This document shows, one piece after another, positions 28,601-36,896 of a stretch of DNA of 64,000 nt. A program made the position numbers and the translations under genes. A model generated the notes under the pieces. The model saw only the letters and a list, made by a program, of their open reading frames with translations, did no database searches and had not been told where the DNA came from. This DNA is from Butyricimonas sp. Marseille-P3923. GTDB lineage: Bacteria; Bacteroidota; Bacteroidia; Bacteroidales; Marinifilaceae. The first letter of the stretch is position 1; each line of letters opens with the position of its first letter. Where the stretch lies: contig NZ_FXXL01000006.1 in NCBI RefSeq assembly GCF_900184685.1, positions 1,302,001 to 1,366,000 of the forward strand. The letters run 5' to 3'.

Positions 28601-29294
28601 AAATGGAGCTCCCATGTTTTATAATACGGATAGAGTGACTATGGTGGACGGGGAAGAAGTTGAAACAGCTACGATATATCAAGATATGGATAAGGAAGAG
28701 GTGTTTACTACTGTACTTGCGCATTCCGGTTGTCGAGAGCCTTTTTTGCAAGGAGGTGTTTATAATTATTTAGGGTACGGTAATTGGGGGCTTTCTTTTA
28801 ATTTGAGTTATAGTATCGGTTCTAAAATACGATTATTCAGGTTATATCCGAATGATGGTCAGATTGTTTCGCCGGAAAAGAATCTTCGAAAAGAATTATC
28901 AAATCGATGGAAACGTCCTGGGGATGAGAATATTACAAATATTCCCGGTATTTTGAGCGGATTAGATCAATTCTATGCTACTAATTTGTGGTGTAATGAT
29001 AAACCTTATGTTTTTGCATCCAATATTTGGCAGATGTATGACGAATCAAATATACGGGTTGTTTCGGGCAATTATTTGAAATTATCTTCTATTTCTCTAC
29101 GGTACGTGATTCCCGAATCTTTGTGTAAAAAAGTATATATGCGTTCGGCTTATCTGAGTTTTAGTGGAACAAATGTATTCACTTTATGCAGTAAAAAACT
29201 TAAAGGTCAGGATCCTTCGCAATCAGGTACAACGGATTTGATTAATATTTCCGTTCGCCCGACGTACTCACTTCAATTAAATGTAACATTTTAA
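25620..29294 (+). CDS. SusC/RagA-family importer with STN signalling domain (locus A)
   Basis: A 1224-residue outer-membrane TonB-dependent importer. Start at the ATG 25620; a TTG further upstream lies within hairpin sequence. The long basic N-region (NPPRWLKK) precedes the signal peptide. STN/secretin-like signalling domain about 45-117 ([18 protein letters not shown]), CarboxypepD_reg domain about 136-207, plug about 213-360 ([68 protein letters not shown]), barrel to the C-terminal QLNVTF. It is strikingly like the SusC at 50966 through the plug region. The STN domain is expected to contact FecR and thereby switch on its own operon. Confidence 0.95.
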   Translation: [1224 protein letters not shown]

Positions 29295-29305
29295 TTATGA
29301 TCGAT

Positions 29306-30889
29306 ATGAAAAAGTATTACATGATATTGTTTTTTGCCATTAGTTGCGTGACATTTCTTTCGTGTGGCGATTTTTTGCAAGAATATTCTCAAGATCTGGT
29401 TTATGCATCTTCGTGTACTGATTTGGACGAAATTATGATTGGGGACGGATATATGCAACGTATGCCGGAAGGTAGTTACGGGGCGACAAGTATTACATAT
29501 TCTCGAACCAGTCACTATTTCCCGCATCTACATGTGATGGATGATGATGTAGAAGAATTTGTTTCGGGATATTTTTCAGAAACTAGTTTAATAAGTCCGG
29601 CTTCTTGGTGTAGGAATTTGTATACGTGGCAAGAAGAGCCGTTTATGACATTAAGTAATAGTCCGATTGACAATTATGATTATGCTCGCCTTTACAAGCA
29701 TATTGGCTACTTAAACGTGATTATATCCTATGTCAAAGAATTTCAAGATGATCCAGAAGAGCTTCGTCGTAGAGTGTTGGGCGAAGCTTTGTTTTTGCGC
29801 GGAGCTTATTACTACTTGTTGGTGAATCTTTACGCGAAACCTTTTTCAAAAGAAACTGCAGATTCGGATCTTGGTGTTAGTTTGAATCTCACGGAATATA
29901 TAGAGGACAAGCATTTTAGTCGAGATCCGGTATCCCATGTTTATAAACAGATCGTGAAAGATCTGAAAGGTGCCGCTGAAAATTTAGCAGGTATTAAACA
30001 GCCGACAATTTATAGGGCTGATGAGCAAGATGCTAGATTGTTGTTAAGTCGTGTTTATTTGTACATGGGAGAATGGCAATTGGCGATAGAGGAATGTGAT
30101 AAGATCATTGAACAAAAGGTGACTTTGTACGATTTTAACGAGTTGGCAAGAGGACAAGTTATAAACACATCGAAATCTCCCGAGATATTGTTCACGCAAG
30201 GTAGTTCAAGCGTGCAAATTTTAATGACTGACGATTGGATGAAGCCGGCAATCGGACGTTATCGGGTGTCAGATGAATTATATAATTTGTATTTCAAATA
30301 TGCAGATCAGGGTGTTGTTGACCTTAGAGCTAATTTCTTTTTTAAGAGGTCAGAAAAAGAAAGTGGTAAGTATCTTTGTATAAAAGGTACTAAAGCTTAT
30401 AATGGAGCGACCTCTGTGTTTGATGCTTTTGTTATGCGTGCGGCAGAGGTGTATTTGAACAAGGCAGAGGCGCAAGCCATGCTTGATGAGGCTGAAGCTA
30501 AAAATACGATCAAAATATTGATGGATAAGAGATTCGCGTACAATCAGTCGCCTAATATTTCTAATTTGAGTGGTCAAGAATTGGTAAATTTTATTCGGGA
30601 AGAACGTCGAAGAGAGTTGTGTTTTGAAGGACATCGTTGGTTTGATTTGCGTCGTTATGCGGTGTCACCAAAGTATTCGCATGCAAAGGAAATAGTGCAT
30701 AAGGTATTCGATGCTGCGTCTAGTTATGGTGGAGCGGGAGTGTACAAGGGGACCTATGTTCTGAAACCCTATCCGAATGATAACGCATGGGTATTGCCTA
30801 TCCCTAATCGAGAGCTGGTGTTTAATGAAGGAGTGACGGTTGATAACGAGAAACGAGAGGAGCGTACGATGATTGGTAACAACAATTAA
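29306..30889 (+). CDS. SusD/RagB-family lipoprotein (locus A)
   Basis: A 527-residue surface lipoprotein; signal ends FLSC, then GDFLQEYSQD. SusD features: the N-terminal DLDEIMIGDGYM block, LFLRGAYYYLLVNLYAKPFSKETA, VMRAAEVYLNKAEAQAML, FIREERRRELCFEGHRWFDLRRY and the C-terminal WVLPIPNRELVFN. It starts 11 bases after susC (an ATG at 29297 is also possible). It closely resembles the SusD at 54624, so loci A and C appear to be paralogous copies. It binds ligand and lids the SusC channel. Confidence 0.93.
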   Translation: MKKYYMILFFAISCVTFLSCGDFLQEYSQDLVYASSCTDLDEIMIGDGYMQRMPEGSYGATSITYSRTSHYFPHLHVMDDDVEEFVSGYFSETSLISPASWCRNLYTWQEEPFMTLSNSPIDNYDYARLYKHIGYLNVIISYVKEFQDDPEELRRRVLGEALFLRGAYYYLLVNLYAKPFSKETADSDLGVSLNLTEYIEDKHFSRDPVSHVYKQIVKDLKGAAENLAGIKQPTIYRADEQDARLLLSRVYLYMGEWQLAIEECDKIIEQKVTLYDFNELARGQVINTSKSPEILFTQGSSSVQILMTDDWMKPAIGRYRVSDELYNLYFKYADQGVVDLRANFFFKRSEKESGKYLCIKGTKAYNGATSVFDAFVMRAAEVYLNKAEAQAMLDEAEAKNTIKILMDKRFAYNQSPNISNLSGQELVNFIREERRRELCFEGHRWFDLRRYAVSPKYSHAKEIVHKVFDAASSYGGAGVYKGTYVLKPYPNDNAWVLPIPNRELVFNEGVTVDNEKREERTMIGNNN

Positions 30890-30902
30890 AAATCACGAAA
30901 TT

Positions 30903-31853
30903 ATGAAGACATTATATTTTATAACATGCATAATTATAATTAGTTTTTTCGCTCGTTGTACAAATGGTGACGAGGATGTGGTAGCAACGGAAAGTTCCCC
31001 GGATTGGTTTGAAATTGAAGATAGACCGGGGGAGTTGAATCAACTGTTATATCAGATATATAGAGATTATCAGTTTTCTATTTTTGTGAATGATACCTTG
31101 GGACAAAGAGATTTGGGGGTAGATGCGTATGGTAATCCGATTATTTATATACAATTATTTGATCCGGGTTATTATGTTTGGGGTACTTATTCTGATTTGG
31201 GGACAATGGCTTTGTCCAAAGATACGTTGGCGATGATTAAAGCGGTCACTACATTTAAAGAACGTTTTCTTGCGGTTCTTCCGGAAGAAATATACCCTAG
31301 ATCTTTATTGTTCGTTGATACCATAAATTCTCGAATTGAGTATCAATATGAAGCGTACAATGCTGAAAATTATGTGTATAGTAATGGGATAAGAGGATAT
31401 GTTGTAGGAAAGTTATATTCGATACTTCAAATGGATGATTTGGAATTGAATCATTGGGTTGGGGAAATATTTGCCCCTCATTGTGTTAATTGGATAACAG
31501 CCAACATAAATAAGGACGAATTAGACAAGTTTTATACGATTACTGATGAGAGTGCTTGGGCATCGAAATATGATTATATGTTTGGATATAATGATGAAGA
31601 ATATAAAAGAGACTCTAAATATATAGGATTTTGGCGTTGGAAGAAAGAGTTTGCAGAAAAGAATATGAAGAAGTCTATAACTAAAATAGATGATTTGCAT
31701 GACTTTGCAGCTTGGGTATTTGCTTATTGGAACAGAAAAGAAGAATTTTATGAAACATATAAAGATTTTGTATGCTTAACTCAGAAATTTGCTATGTTTG
31801 AAACCTTCTTTGAGGCTTATTGTGAAAAATATAAAATTGATCTTTCAAATTAA
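30903..31853 (+). CDS. SusCD-associated lipoprotein, metallohydrolase-like without HExxH (locus A)
   Basis: A 316-residue lipoprotein read from ATG 30903 (signal MKTLYFITCIIIISFFARC, then TNGDEDVV). It shares with the 56219 protein the block DWFEIEDRPG...FVNDTLGQ, the PEEIYPRSLLFVD strand and the C-terminal FEAYCEKYKIDL, and resembles SusCD-linked zinc metallohydrolase lipoproteins. No HExxH is present; the helix at the expected site reads IFAPHCVNWITAN, with one histidine left. A surface accessory subunit that binds rather than cleaves is likely. A strong terminator follows immediately. Codon use is AT-richer than in susC. Confidence 0.6.
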   Translation: MKTLYFITCIIIISFFARCTNGDEDVVATESSPDWFEIEDRPGELNQLLYQIYRDYQFSIFVNDTLGQRDLGVDAYGNPIIYIQLFDPGYYVWGTYSDLGTMALSKDTLAMIKAVTTFKERFLAVLPEEIYPRSLLFVDTINSRIEYQYEAYNAENYVYSNGIRGYVVGKLYSILQMDDLELNHWVGEIFAPHCVNWITANINKDELDKFYTITDESAWASKYDYMFGYNDEEYKRDSKYIGFWRWKKEFAEKNMKKSITKIDDLHDFAAWVFAYWNRKEEFYETYKDFVCLTQKFAMFETFFEAYCEKYKIDLSN

Positions 31854-31854
31854 A

Positions 31855-31896
31855 AGAAAGGGGAATATCACAAACATATTCCCCTTTCTCGTTTTT
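31855..31896 (+). terminator. Intrinsic terminator after the locus A lipoprotein
   Basis: A perfect 14-bp stem, AGAAAGGGGAATAT (31855-31868) and ATATTCCCCTTTCT (31876-31889), is followed by CGTTTTTG. It precedes the thioredoxin gene by only about 25 bases, so that gene depends on read-through or on a promoter hidden in this short stretch. Confidence 0.88.
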
Positions 31897-31919
31897 GTAT
31901 ATTATAAATCACTATGTTT

Positions 31920-33005
31920 ATGAAAAAAAATATTTTTATCGTATTAATTGTAACTACTTGTATTACAGCCTTTGGACAAGATGGGATTCATTTTGAATCA
32001 TTAACTTTTAAAGAAGCTTTAGCAAAGGCAAAACGAGAAAAGAAGTTGGTGTTCTTAGATTGCTATACATCATGGTGTGGGCCTTGCAAAAGTATGGAAG
32101 ATAATATATTCCCGCTAAAAGAAGCTGGGGATTATTTTAATCCAAGGTTCGTGAGTATTAAACTTGACATGGAAAAAGGTGAAGGGGTTGAGTTGGATAA
32201 AAAACTTGGAATTGCAGGATATCCGACATTTTTTATTTTTACCCCGGATGGAAACATACAGCATAAACTCATGGGGGGTGCCCGGAGTTTGGAGATTTTT
32301 ATTAGTAGGATAGAGAAAGGCATGAAGAAAGAAACTTCATACGGTTATTTACGAGATCTTTATGACGCCAATAAAATTGGTAAGAAGCAATTGATTAATT
32401 ACAAGATTGCTTTAATGGATGCTTTTGAAATAGATAGACTCCGTCAAGTAGAGCACTTGCTTGACTCTCTTTTAACGGTAAAAGACAAACAGAGAAAAGA
32501 ATATTGGCCTATCATAAAAGGTTATGGTTCGGATGATTTTAAGTTGGTGATAAATAATTTGTCAAAATTTCGGAAATGTATAGGTACTCAAGAAGTCAAT
32601 CAATATCTATCTAACAATTTTCGTTCAGCTATTCCTCGTCCGACAAAATATAAATCAGAAGCAGATGATAAAAGGCTACAACAACTTCTTTTGGAACTTC
32701 AAATGCTAGACCTGCCACAAAAAGAAGTATTGTTAATTGAGATAGAGCTTACACAAGCTATAAAAAATAACGATTTTCCCCGTATAATTCTGTTATTAAA
32801 GAAATATGTTGTGCATGATAATCTCAACTTTGAATTAATATTTTCTATTATGAGAGAATTGTATTCATCCGTTACAACTGAAGAAAGTCAGGAACTAATG
32901 GCATTGCGAGAGTTGTTAATTGAAAAATGTCCGGAAGCGCAACAAGGATTTCTCAACTTCTTTTTTGGAAAGTTACTAGAGAACTTAAATAATTCTTCAG
33001 AATGA
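31920..33005 (+). CDS. Periplasmic thioredoxin-fold protein, CGPC active site (locus A)
   Basis: A 361-residue exported protein. Signal peptide about 1-19 (TTCITAFGQ). Residues 23-135 form a Thioredoxin_7-like fold with WCGPC (C53/C56) and the cis-proline strand GYPTFFIF. The rest (about 140-361) is a helical domain I do not recognise, also seen in the thioredoxins at 57235 and 58360. The DYFNPRF and DMEKGEG phrases are nearly identical to the 58360 gene, marking common descent. A disulfide reductase acting on imported protein or on surface lipoproteins is plausible. An alternative ATG lies at 31914. It follows the lipoprotein gene behind a terminator stem. Confidence 0.88.
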   Translation: MKKNIFIVLIVTTCITAFGQDGIHFESLTFKEALAKAKREKKLVFLDCYTSWCGPCKSMEDNIFPLKEAGDYFNPRFVSIKLDMEKGEGVELDKKLGIAGYPTFFIFTPDGNIQHKLMGGARSLEIFISRIEKGMKKETSYGYLRDLYDANKIGKKQLINYKIALMDAFEIDRLRQVEHLLDSLLTVKDKQRKEYWPIIKGYGSDDFKLVINNLSKFRKCIGTQEVNQYLSNNFRSAIPRPTKYKSEADDKRLQQLLLELQMLDLPQKEVLLIEIELTQAIKNNDFPRIILLLKKYVVHDNLNFELIFSIMRELYSSVTTEESQELMALRELLIEKCPEAQQGFLNFFFGKLLENLNNSSE

Positions 33006-33082
33006 TGGGTATTATAAATGGATTTTCTAAATTATAATTTTGTGGGAGGTTTAGGTAATATAAGGGAGGATAAAAATCACAA

Positions 33083-33112
33083 GTGGTCAGATGAAATTCT
33101 GGCCACATTTTT
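33083..33112 (+). terminator. Terminator of the locus A operon
   Basis: A 9-bp stem with one G-T pair (GTGGTCAGA 33083-33091, TCTGGCCAC 33098-33106) is followed by ATTTTTTAT, 77 bases after the thioredoxin stop. Confidence 0.75.
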
Positions 33113-33201
33113 TATGTTGTTTGGGATAGTGCCTTGTTTGCGTGGGTTATATCTCCCCTTGCTTGTTTTCTTTGAATTAATTCACGTTATTTGTGCTTGT
33201 T

Positions 33202-33831
33202 ATGATTACAGAAGATAATATAGAGTACTTTGTGACCCAAGCGCACCGGTATGGTGAGGCAGGGTTGATGCTTTGCAGTAGCGGGAATTTGTCATGGAGA
33301 GTCGGGGAGAAGGCTCTTGTTTCGGGAACGGGTTCATGGTTGCCTGTTTTGACGGGGGAGCGGGTGGCGGTATGTGATGTGGTGAGCGGGCTGTCGGAGA
33401 ACGGGGTAAGACCTTCCATGGAGAGTGTTTTTCATTTGGGGGTTATGCGGGAGCGGGCGGACGTGAACGTGGTGTTGCATTTCCAATCGGAGTACGCGAC
33501 TGTTGTGGCGTGCATGAAGGAGAAACCGGAAAGTTTTAACGTGACATTGGAGGTGCCTTATCACGTGGGGGAGATTGTTGTTATTCCTTATTATTGTCCC
33601 GGCTCACCGGAATTGGCGCAAGCGGTAATTGACGGTATGCGGGAACACGATGCGGTGCTGATGAGTAATCACGGGCAGGTGGTGTGCGGGAAGGATTTTG
33701 ACGATGTGCTTCAACGGGCGTTATTTTTCGAGATGGCGTGCCGGATTATCGTGCAGAGTGGGGGTGAATACGATGTGCTTGGAGAAAAGGATGTGGAGAA
33801 TTTGAAAAGATTGCGTTTTAATTCTCGATAA
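33202..33831 (+). CDS. Class II aldolase/adducin-family protein
   Basis: A 209-residue cytoplasmic protein of the fuculose/rhamnulose/ribulose-phosphate aldolase-epimerase fold. Visible family marks are SSGNLSWRVGEKALVSGTGSW, PSMESVFHLGVM (E74, the usual catalytic acid), VVLHFQSEYATVV and MSNHGQVVCGKDFDDVLQRA (H157). The canonical zinc pair reads HxH; here H93 is present but the second position is Q95, so one metal ligand is replaced and activity is uncertain. The ATG at 33202 is preferred over a GTG at 33193. It stands between locus A and the YhcG gene and has no metabolic neighbours, so the substrate cannot be inferred. Confidence 0.85.
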   Translation: MITEDNIEYFVTQAHRYGEAGLMLCSSGNLSWRVGEKALVSGTGSWLPVLTGERVAVCDVVSGLSENGVRPSMESVFHLGVMRERADVNVVLHFQSEYATVVACMKEKPESFNVTLEVPYHVGEIVVIPYYCPGSPELAQAVIDGMREHDAVLMSNHGQVVCGKDFDDVLQRALFFEMACRIIVQSGGEYDVLGEKDVENLKRLRFNSR

Positions 33832-33864
33832 TTATTTGCATCTTTGTTTTCAAATATCAAGAAT

Positions 33865-34998
33865 ATGAGCAATCTGCAGATGTACACAGAAGCCGTGAAA
33901 GTCATCAAGGAAGCGATATTACGGAGTCAATATCGTGCGGCGGCTTCTGTAAATAAAGAGCAGTTGTCATTGTATTATGGAATTGGCTGCTATGTGTCGA
34001 AGAATTCCCGTGAAGGTTTTTGGGGTAAAGGAGCAATAGAAACTATCAGCCAACAGTTGCAGAAAGAATTGCCTGGGCTTCGTGGTTTCTCTGTTGCTAA
34101 TATTAAATTTATGCGTCAGTTTTATGAAACATGGTGTGATGATTTAAAGTCGCTAACCGTGGTTAGCGGAATAGGTGAAGACAAATCGCTAACTGCAGTT
34201 AGCGAAATTGATATCCAACTGTTAATACCCAGTGAAAGCATAGAAAAAGAGAATTTTGAACTCACATCGTTTTTAGCATTAGGTTTTACACACCATATGA
34301 TTATTGTCCGTAAAACGGCATCACTTACAGAACGCCTGTTCTACATTCGACAATCTGTTATAAACAAATGGAGCAAAGAAGTTTTATCAGCAAGAATTGA
34401 AGATGATTTATTTCATCATCAAGGAGAGATTGCCCATAATTTCATTCAAACGATACCTGATGTCCGACAATCATTGAAAGCCATAGGTATGTTTAAGGAT
34501 GAATATCTTTTAGATTTTATCAATGTCGAAGAACTTGCTGAACGGGATAAAGAAGATATAGATGAACGGGTAGTAGAGCAAGAAATCATACATAACATAA
34601 AGAAGTTTATTCTTACTTTCGGACGTGATTTTGCATTTGTTGGTAATCAATATAAGTTAGAAGTGTTCGGAATAGAGCATTTCCCCGATTTAATATTCTT
34701 CAATCGTGAGTTGAATGCATTGGTTGTAATTGAATTGAAAAAAGGTGCATTCAAATCCACTTATTTAGGACAATTGTGCACTTACTTACGTCTTATGGAT
34801 GATCAAATGCGTAAACCTCATGAAAATCCGTCTATCGGATTGGTGTTATGTAAGAGTGCAGATAAGAAGTACGTGGAATATGTAATTCAAGACTACGATA
34901 AACCTTTGGGTGTTGCTACCTATAAGACCTCGGACAATATGCCCGAGAAATTAAAACGGGCTTTGCCTGATATTGAAGAATTGAAAAAATTGTTATAA
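33865..34998 (+). CDS. YhcG-family PDDEXK nuclease (DUF1016)
   Basis: A 377-residue protein with the DUF1016 N-terminal helical domain (about 8-90, LSLYYGIGCYVSKNSREGFWGKGAIETISQQLQKELPGLRGFS) and a C-terminal PDDEXK nuclease core: FPDLIFF with D275 and VVIELKKG with E290-x-K292. Family members are implicated in DNA processing and in mobile or defence contexts, but no firm role is known. Between the domains is a 12-residue tandem repeat (KSLTVVSGIGED / KSLTAVSEI) encoded by two DNA palindromes. The gene is AT-richer than its neighbours and stands alone, which suggests horizontal origin. The start at ATG 33865 is preferred over an upstream TTG. Confidence 0.88.
   Translation: MSNLQMYTEAVKVIKEAILRSQYRAAASVNKEQLSLYYGIGCYVSKNSREGFWGKGAIETISQQLQKELPGLRGFSVANIKFMRQFYETWCDDLKSLTVVSGIGEDKSLTAVSEIDIQLLIPSESIEKENFELTSFLALGFTHHMIIVRKTASLTERLFYIRQSVINKWSKEVLSARIEDDLFHHQGEIAHNFIQTIPDVRQSLKAIGMFKDEYLLDFINVEELAERDKEDIDERVVEQEIIHNIKKFILTFGRDFAFVGNQYKLEVFGIEHFPDLIFFNRELNALVVIELKKGAFKSTYLGQLCTYLRLMDDQMRKPHENPSIGLVLCKSADKKYVEYVIQDYDKPLGVATYKTSDNMPEKLKRALPDIEELKKLL
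34150..34205. repeat. Tandem palindromic repeats inside the YhcG gene
   Basis: Two 36-bp-spaced units each contain a palindrome: CGCTAACC-GT-GGTTAGCG (34151-34168) and the perfect 20-bp TCGCTAACTGCAGTTAGCGA (34186-34205). They are in frame and encode K-S-L-T-x-V-S-x-I twice, in the linker between the two protein domains. Confidence 0.8.
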
Positions 34999-35045
34999 GT
35001 GAAGTATTGAGGTGATAGAATTTTAGTTTGAATTGGTTATGTAGC

Positions 35046-35633
35046 ATGGATCATTTTATTGAAAATGTGAACAAGAAGCGAGAGGGAGCGTGGAGAGAGT
35101 TGTACAGGAGATTTTATCCTGCACTCTGTAACTATGCCTTGAAAATCGTGAAAGATACGGATGTCGCGGAGGATGTTGTTCAGGATTGTTTCATTAAAAT
35201 ATGGGATTCATCTATCCGGTTTGAAGATGGTCCTTCATTAACAGCTTATTTGTATCGGGCGGTATATACCCGTTCATTAAATCTGGTACGGGATCAAGGG
35301 TACGCTCAAGGACTTTACGAGAAATGGGGAGAGAAAGTGCTGGAGGAGCAGGAAGAGTTTGATCCTGTGATCGAGATTGCGGTGGAGGAAGATGTCGTGA
35401 ACAGGTTCTACGCGATAGTGGACGAGTTGTCCGAGCAGCAGAAGGATGTGCTGTTGATGAGTATGAATGGCGATAAAGTGAAAGAGATTGCCGAAAAATT
35501 GCAGATAAGCGAAAATTCCGTTAAGACGCAGAAAAAGAGGGCGTATGCTTATGTACGTGAACGTTTGGGTGAGGGGTGGTTCATTTTTTTGATTTTTTTT
35601 GTCACCCGTTTTTTAAAGTCATGTGTTCTTTAA
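35046..35633 (+). CDS. FecI-type ECF sigma factor (locus B)
   Basis: A 195-residue ECF sigma factor. Region 2 about 15-80 (WRELYRRFYPALCNYALKIV, DVAEDVVQDCFIKIW); region 4 about 115-170 (LSEQQKDVLLMSM, VKEIAEKLQISENSVKTQ). The start is the ATG at 35046; an upstream TTG is unlikely. The hydrophobic C-terminus (FIFLIFFVTRFLKSCVL) is encoded by the T-rich junction motif that is non-coding in loci A and C, which may explain its odd character. Its partner is the FecR gene at 35651. Confidence 0.92.
   Translation: MDHFIENVNKKREGAWRELYRRFYPALCNYALKIVKDTDVAEDVVQDCFIKIWDSSIRFEDGPSLTAYLYRAVYTRSLNLVRDQGYAQGLYEKWGEKVLEEQEEFDPVIEIAVEEDVVNRFYAIVDELSEQQKDVLLMSMNGDKVKEIAEKLQISENSVKTQKKRAYAYVRERLGEGWFIFLIFFVTRFLKSCVL
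35581..35632 (+). promoter_or_regulatory. Conserved T-rich sigma/anti-sigma junction motif (locus B)
   Basis: TTTTTTTTGTCACCCGTTTTTT followed about ten bases later by GTGTTCTTT nearly repeats the locus C sequence (TTTTTTTTGTACTCCGTTTTTT, then GTGTGTCTT). Here it overlaps the last codons of the sigma gene. Promoter role is inferred. Confidence 0.45.
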
Positions 35634-35650
35634 ATGAGAAGAAACATGAA

Positions 35651-36811
35651 ATGATACGAGATTGGAAAAATATAGCGAATAGATCCAAGCGGGTTACGGA
35701 TTATCTAAAAGGACTTTTTTTAGAAGAGGAAAGTTCTGACAGAGAATTTGTTGGTGATTCGATGGAGGAACGGATTGCCGGGAGGCTTTCCCGACCGGAT
35801 TATCTGAAACAAAAGTATGAGGAACAGCGACGTTTTGATGCTGATGCGGCTTTCGGGAAATTGAGAAGGCGTAATCGTCGCCGGGTGATGATTCGGGTAA
35901 GTTCGGTAGCGGCTTCGGTAGCTGTTCTTTTAGGGGTGGTTTGGATGTTCCAAGTGGAACCGGAGCAACGGGGGAATGTGCCTTCGGTGAAAAAGGTGAT
36001 TACTCCCGGGGAACGGAAAGCGATGCTCGTGTTGAATGACGGGCGGACGCTTGACCTGAAAGAGGCTCGTTCCTCGAGGATTGAAACCATGGAAGGAGTT
36101 ATTCATATTGATTCCGCGGGAGTGATACGCGGAGAGGAGGCAAGTGAAGTTGTCGTGACGGAAAAGAGTTATAATAAATTGATTATTCCCCGTGGAGGAG
36201 AGTATCATCTGGTTTTGTCAGACGGTACGAACGTGTGGTTAAATTCCGAGACGGAGTTACATTTCCCGCTTCAGTTCAAGGGGGATTTCCGGCAGGTTTA
36301 TTTGAAAGGAGAGGCTTATTTTGACGTGAAAAGTAATCCGGGTAAACCTTTTATCGTGAACACGGCTGCCGGTGACGTGAAAGTATTGGGTACGGGATTC
36401 GACGTGGCTGTCTACGACTCGACCACGATGATTGCGACTTTGGAACGAGGGGCAATCAGTTACGTGCATGAGTCGCAACCGGAAATCGTGTTGCGTCCCG
36501 GGGAACAATTAACTTACAAGGTGGGGGACGAATTACCTCGTGTCAGTAAGGTGAATACAAGATTGTACACGGCATGGAAAGATCATCTTTTTTGTTTCGA
36601 GGAACAGCGTTTATCGGAGATTATGGTCGTTTTAGCCCGTTGGTACGATTTGAAAGTGCAGTTTGATTCGGAGGATTTGAAAAACGTGGAGTTATCCGGA
36701 ACGCTGGATAAATATTCGGATGTAAGACCGTTATTGAATTTATTCGAGTTAGGAACAAACGTGAAATTTGAAATAGAAGATAATGTTGTGATAGTGAGAA
36801 AAGCAAAATAA
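35651..36811 (+). CDS. FecR-type anti-sigma factor (locus B)
   Basis: A 386-residue membrane anti-sigma factor. ATG 35651 gives a sensible cytoplasmic N-terminus (MIRDWKNIANRSKRVTDYL); an ATG at 35621 overlapping the sigma gene is an alternative. Membrane segment about 80-100 (VSSVAASVAVLLGVVWMF); periplasmic FecR domain about 178-275 (IIPRGGEYHLVLSDGTNVWLNS, GEAYFDVKSNPGKPFIV, VKVLGTGFDVAVY); C-terminal DUF4974-like part (LSEIMVVLARWYDLKVQF...KFEIEDNVVIV). It should hold the locus B sigma until the STN domain of the SusC at 36897 signals. Confidence 0.92.
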   Translation: MIRDWKNIANRSKRVTDYLKGLFLEEESSDREFVGDSMEERIAGRLSRPDYLKQKYEEQRRFDADAAFGKLRRRNRRRVMIRVSSVAASVAVLLGVVWMFQVEPEQRGNVPSVKKVITPGERKAMLVLNDGRTLDLKEARSSRIETMEGVIHIDSAGVIRGEEASEVVVTEKSYNKLIIPRGGEYHLVLSDGTNVWLNSETELHFPLQFKGDFRQVYLKGEAYFDVKSNPGKPFIVNTAAGDVKVLGTGFDVAVYDSTTMIATLERGAISYVHESQPEIVLRPGEQLTYKVGDELPRVSKVNTRLYTAWKDHLFCFEEQRLSEIMVVLARWYDLKVQFDSEDLKNVELSGTLDKYSDVRPLLNLFELGTNVKFEIEDNVVIVRKAK

Positions 36812-36862
36812 AAAAAGGGCTCGAAACAGAGCGACCAAACCATGTATCGAATCCCTTTTTGT
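36812..36862 (+). terminator. Terminator-like stem-loop between fecR and susC (locus B)
   Basis: AAAAAGGG plus TCGA on the left (36812-36824) pair with TCGA plus CCCTTTTT on the right (36847-36860), with a small internal bulge; the 3' arm supplies a U tract. It begins just after the fecR stop and lies about 35 bases before the susC start. Confidence 0.6.
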
Positions 36863-36896
36863 TCTAAGTGTTAAACTTATAAAATCAAACAAAGTT

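Noticed and set aside
33018-33218. A 66-residue plus-strand frame after the locus A thioredoxin
   Set aside because: It spans the terminator at 33083-33112 and runs into the start of the aldolase gene; no recognisable protein features.
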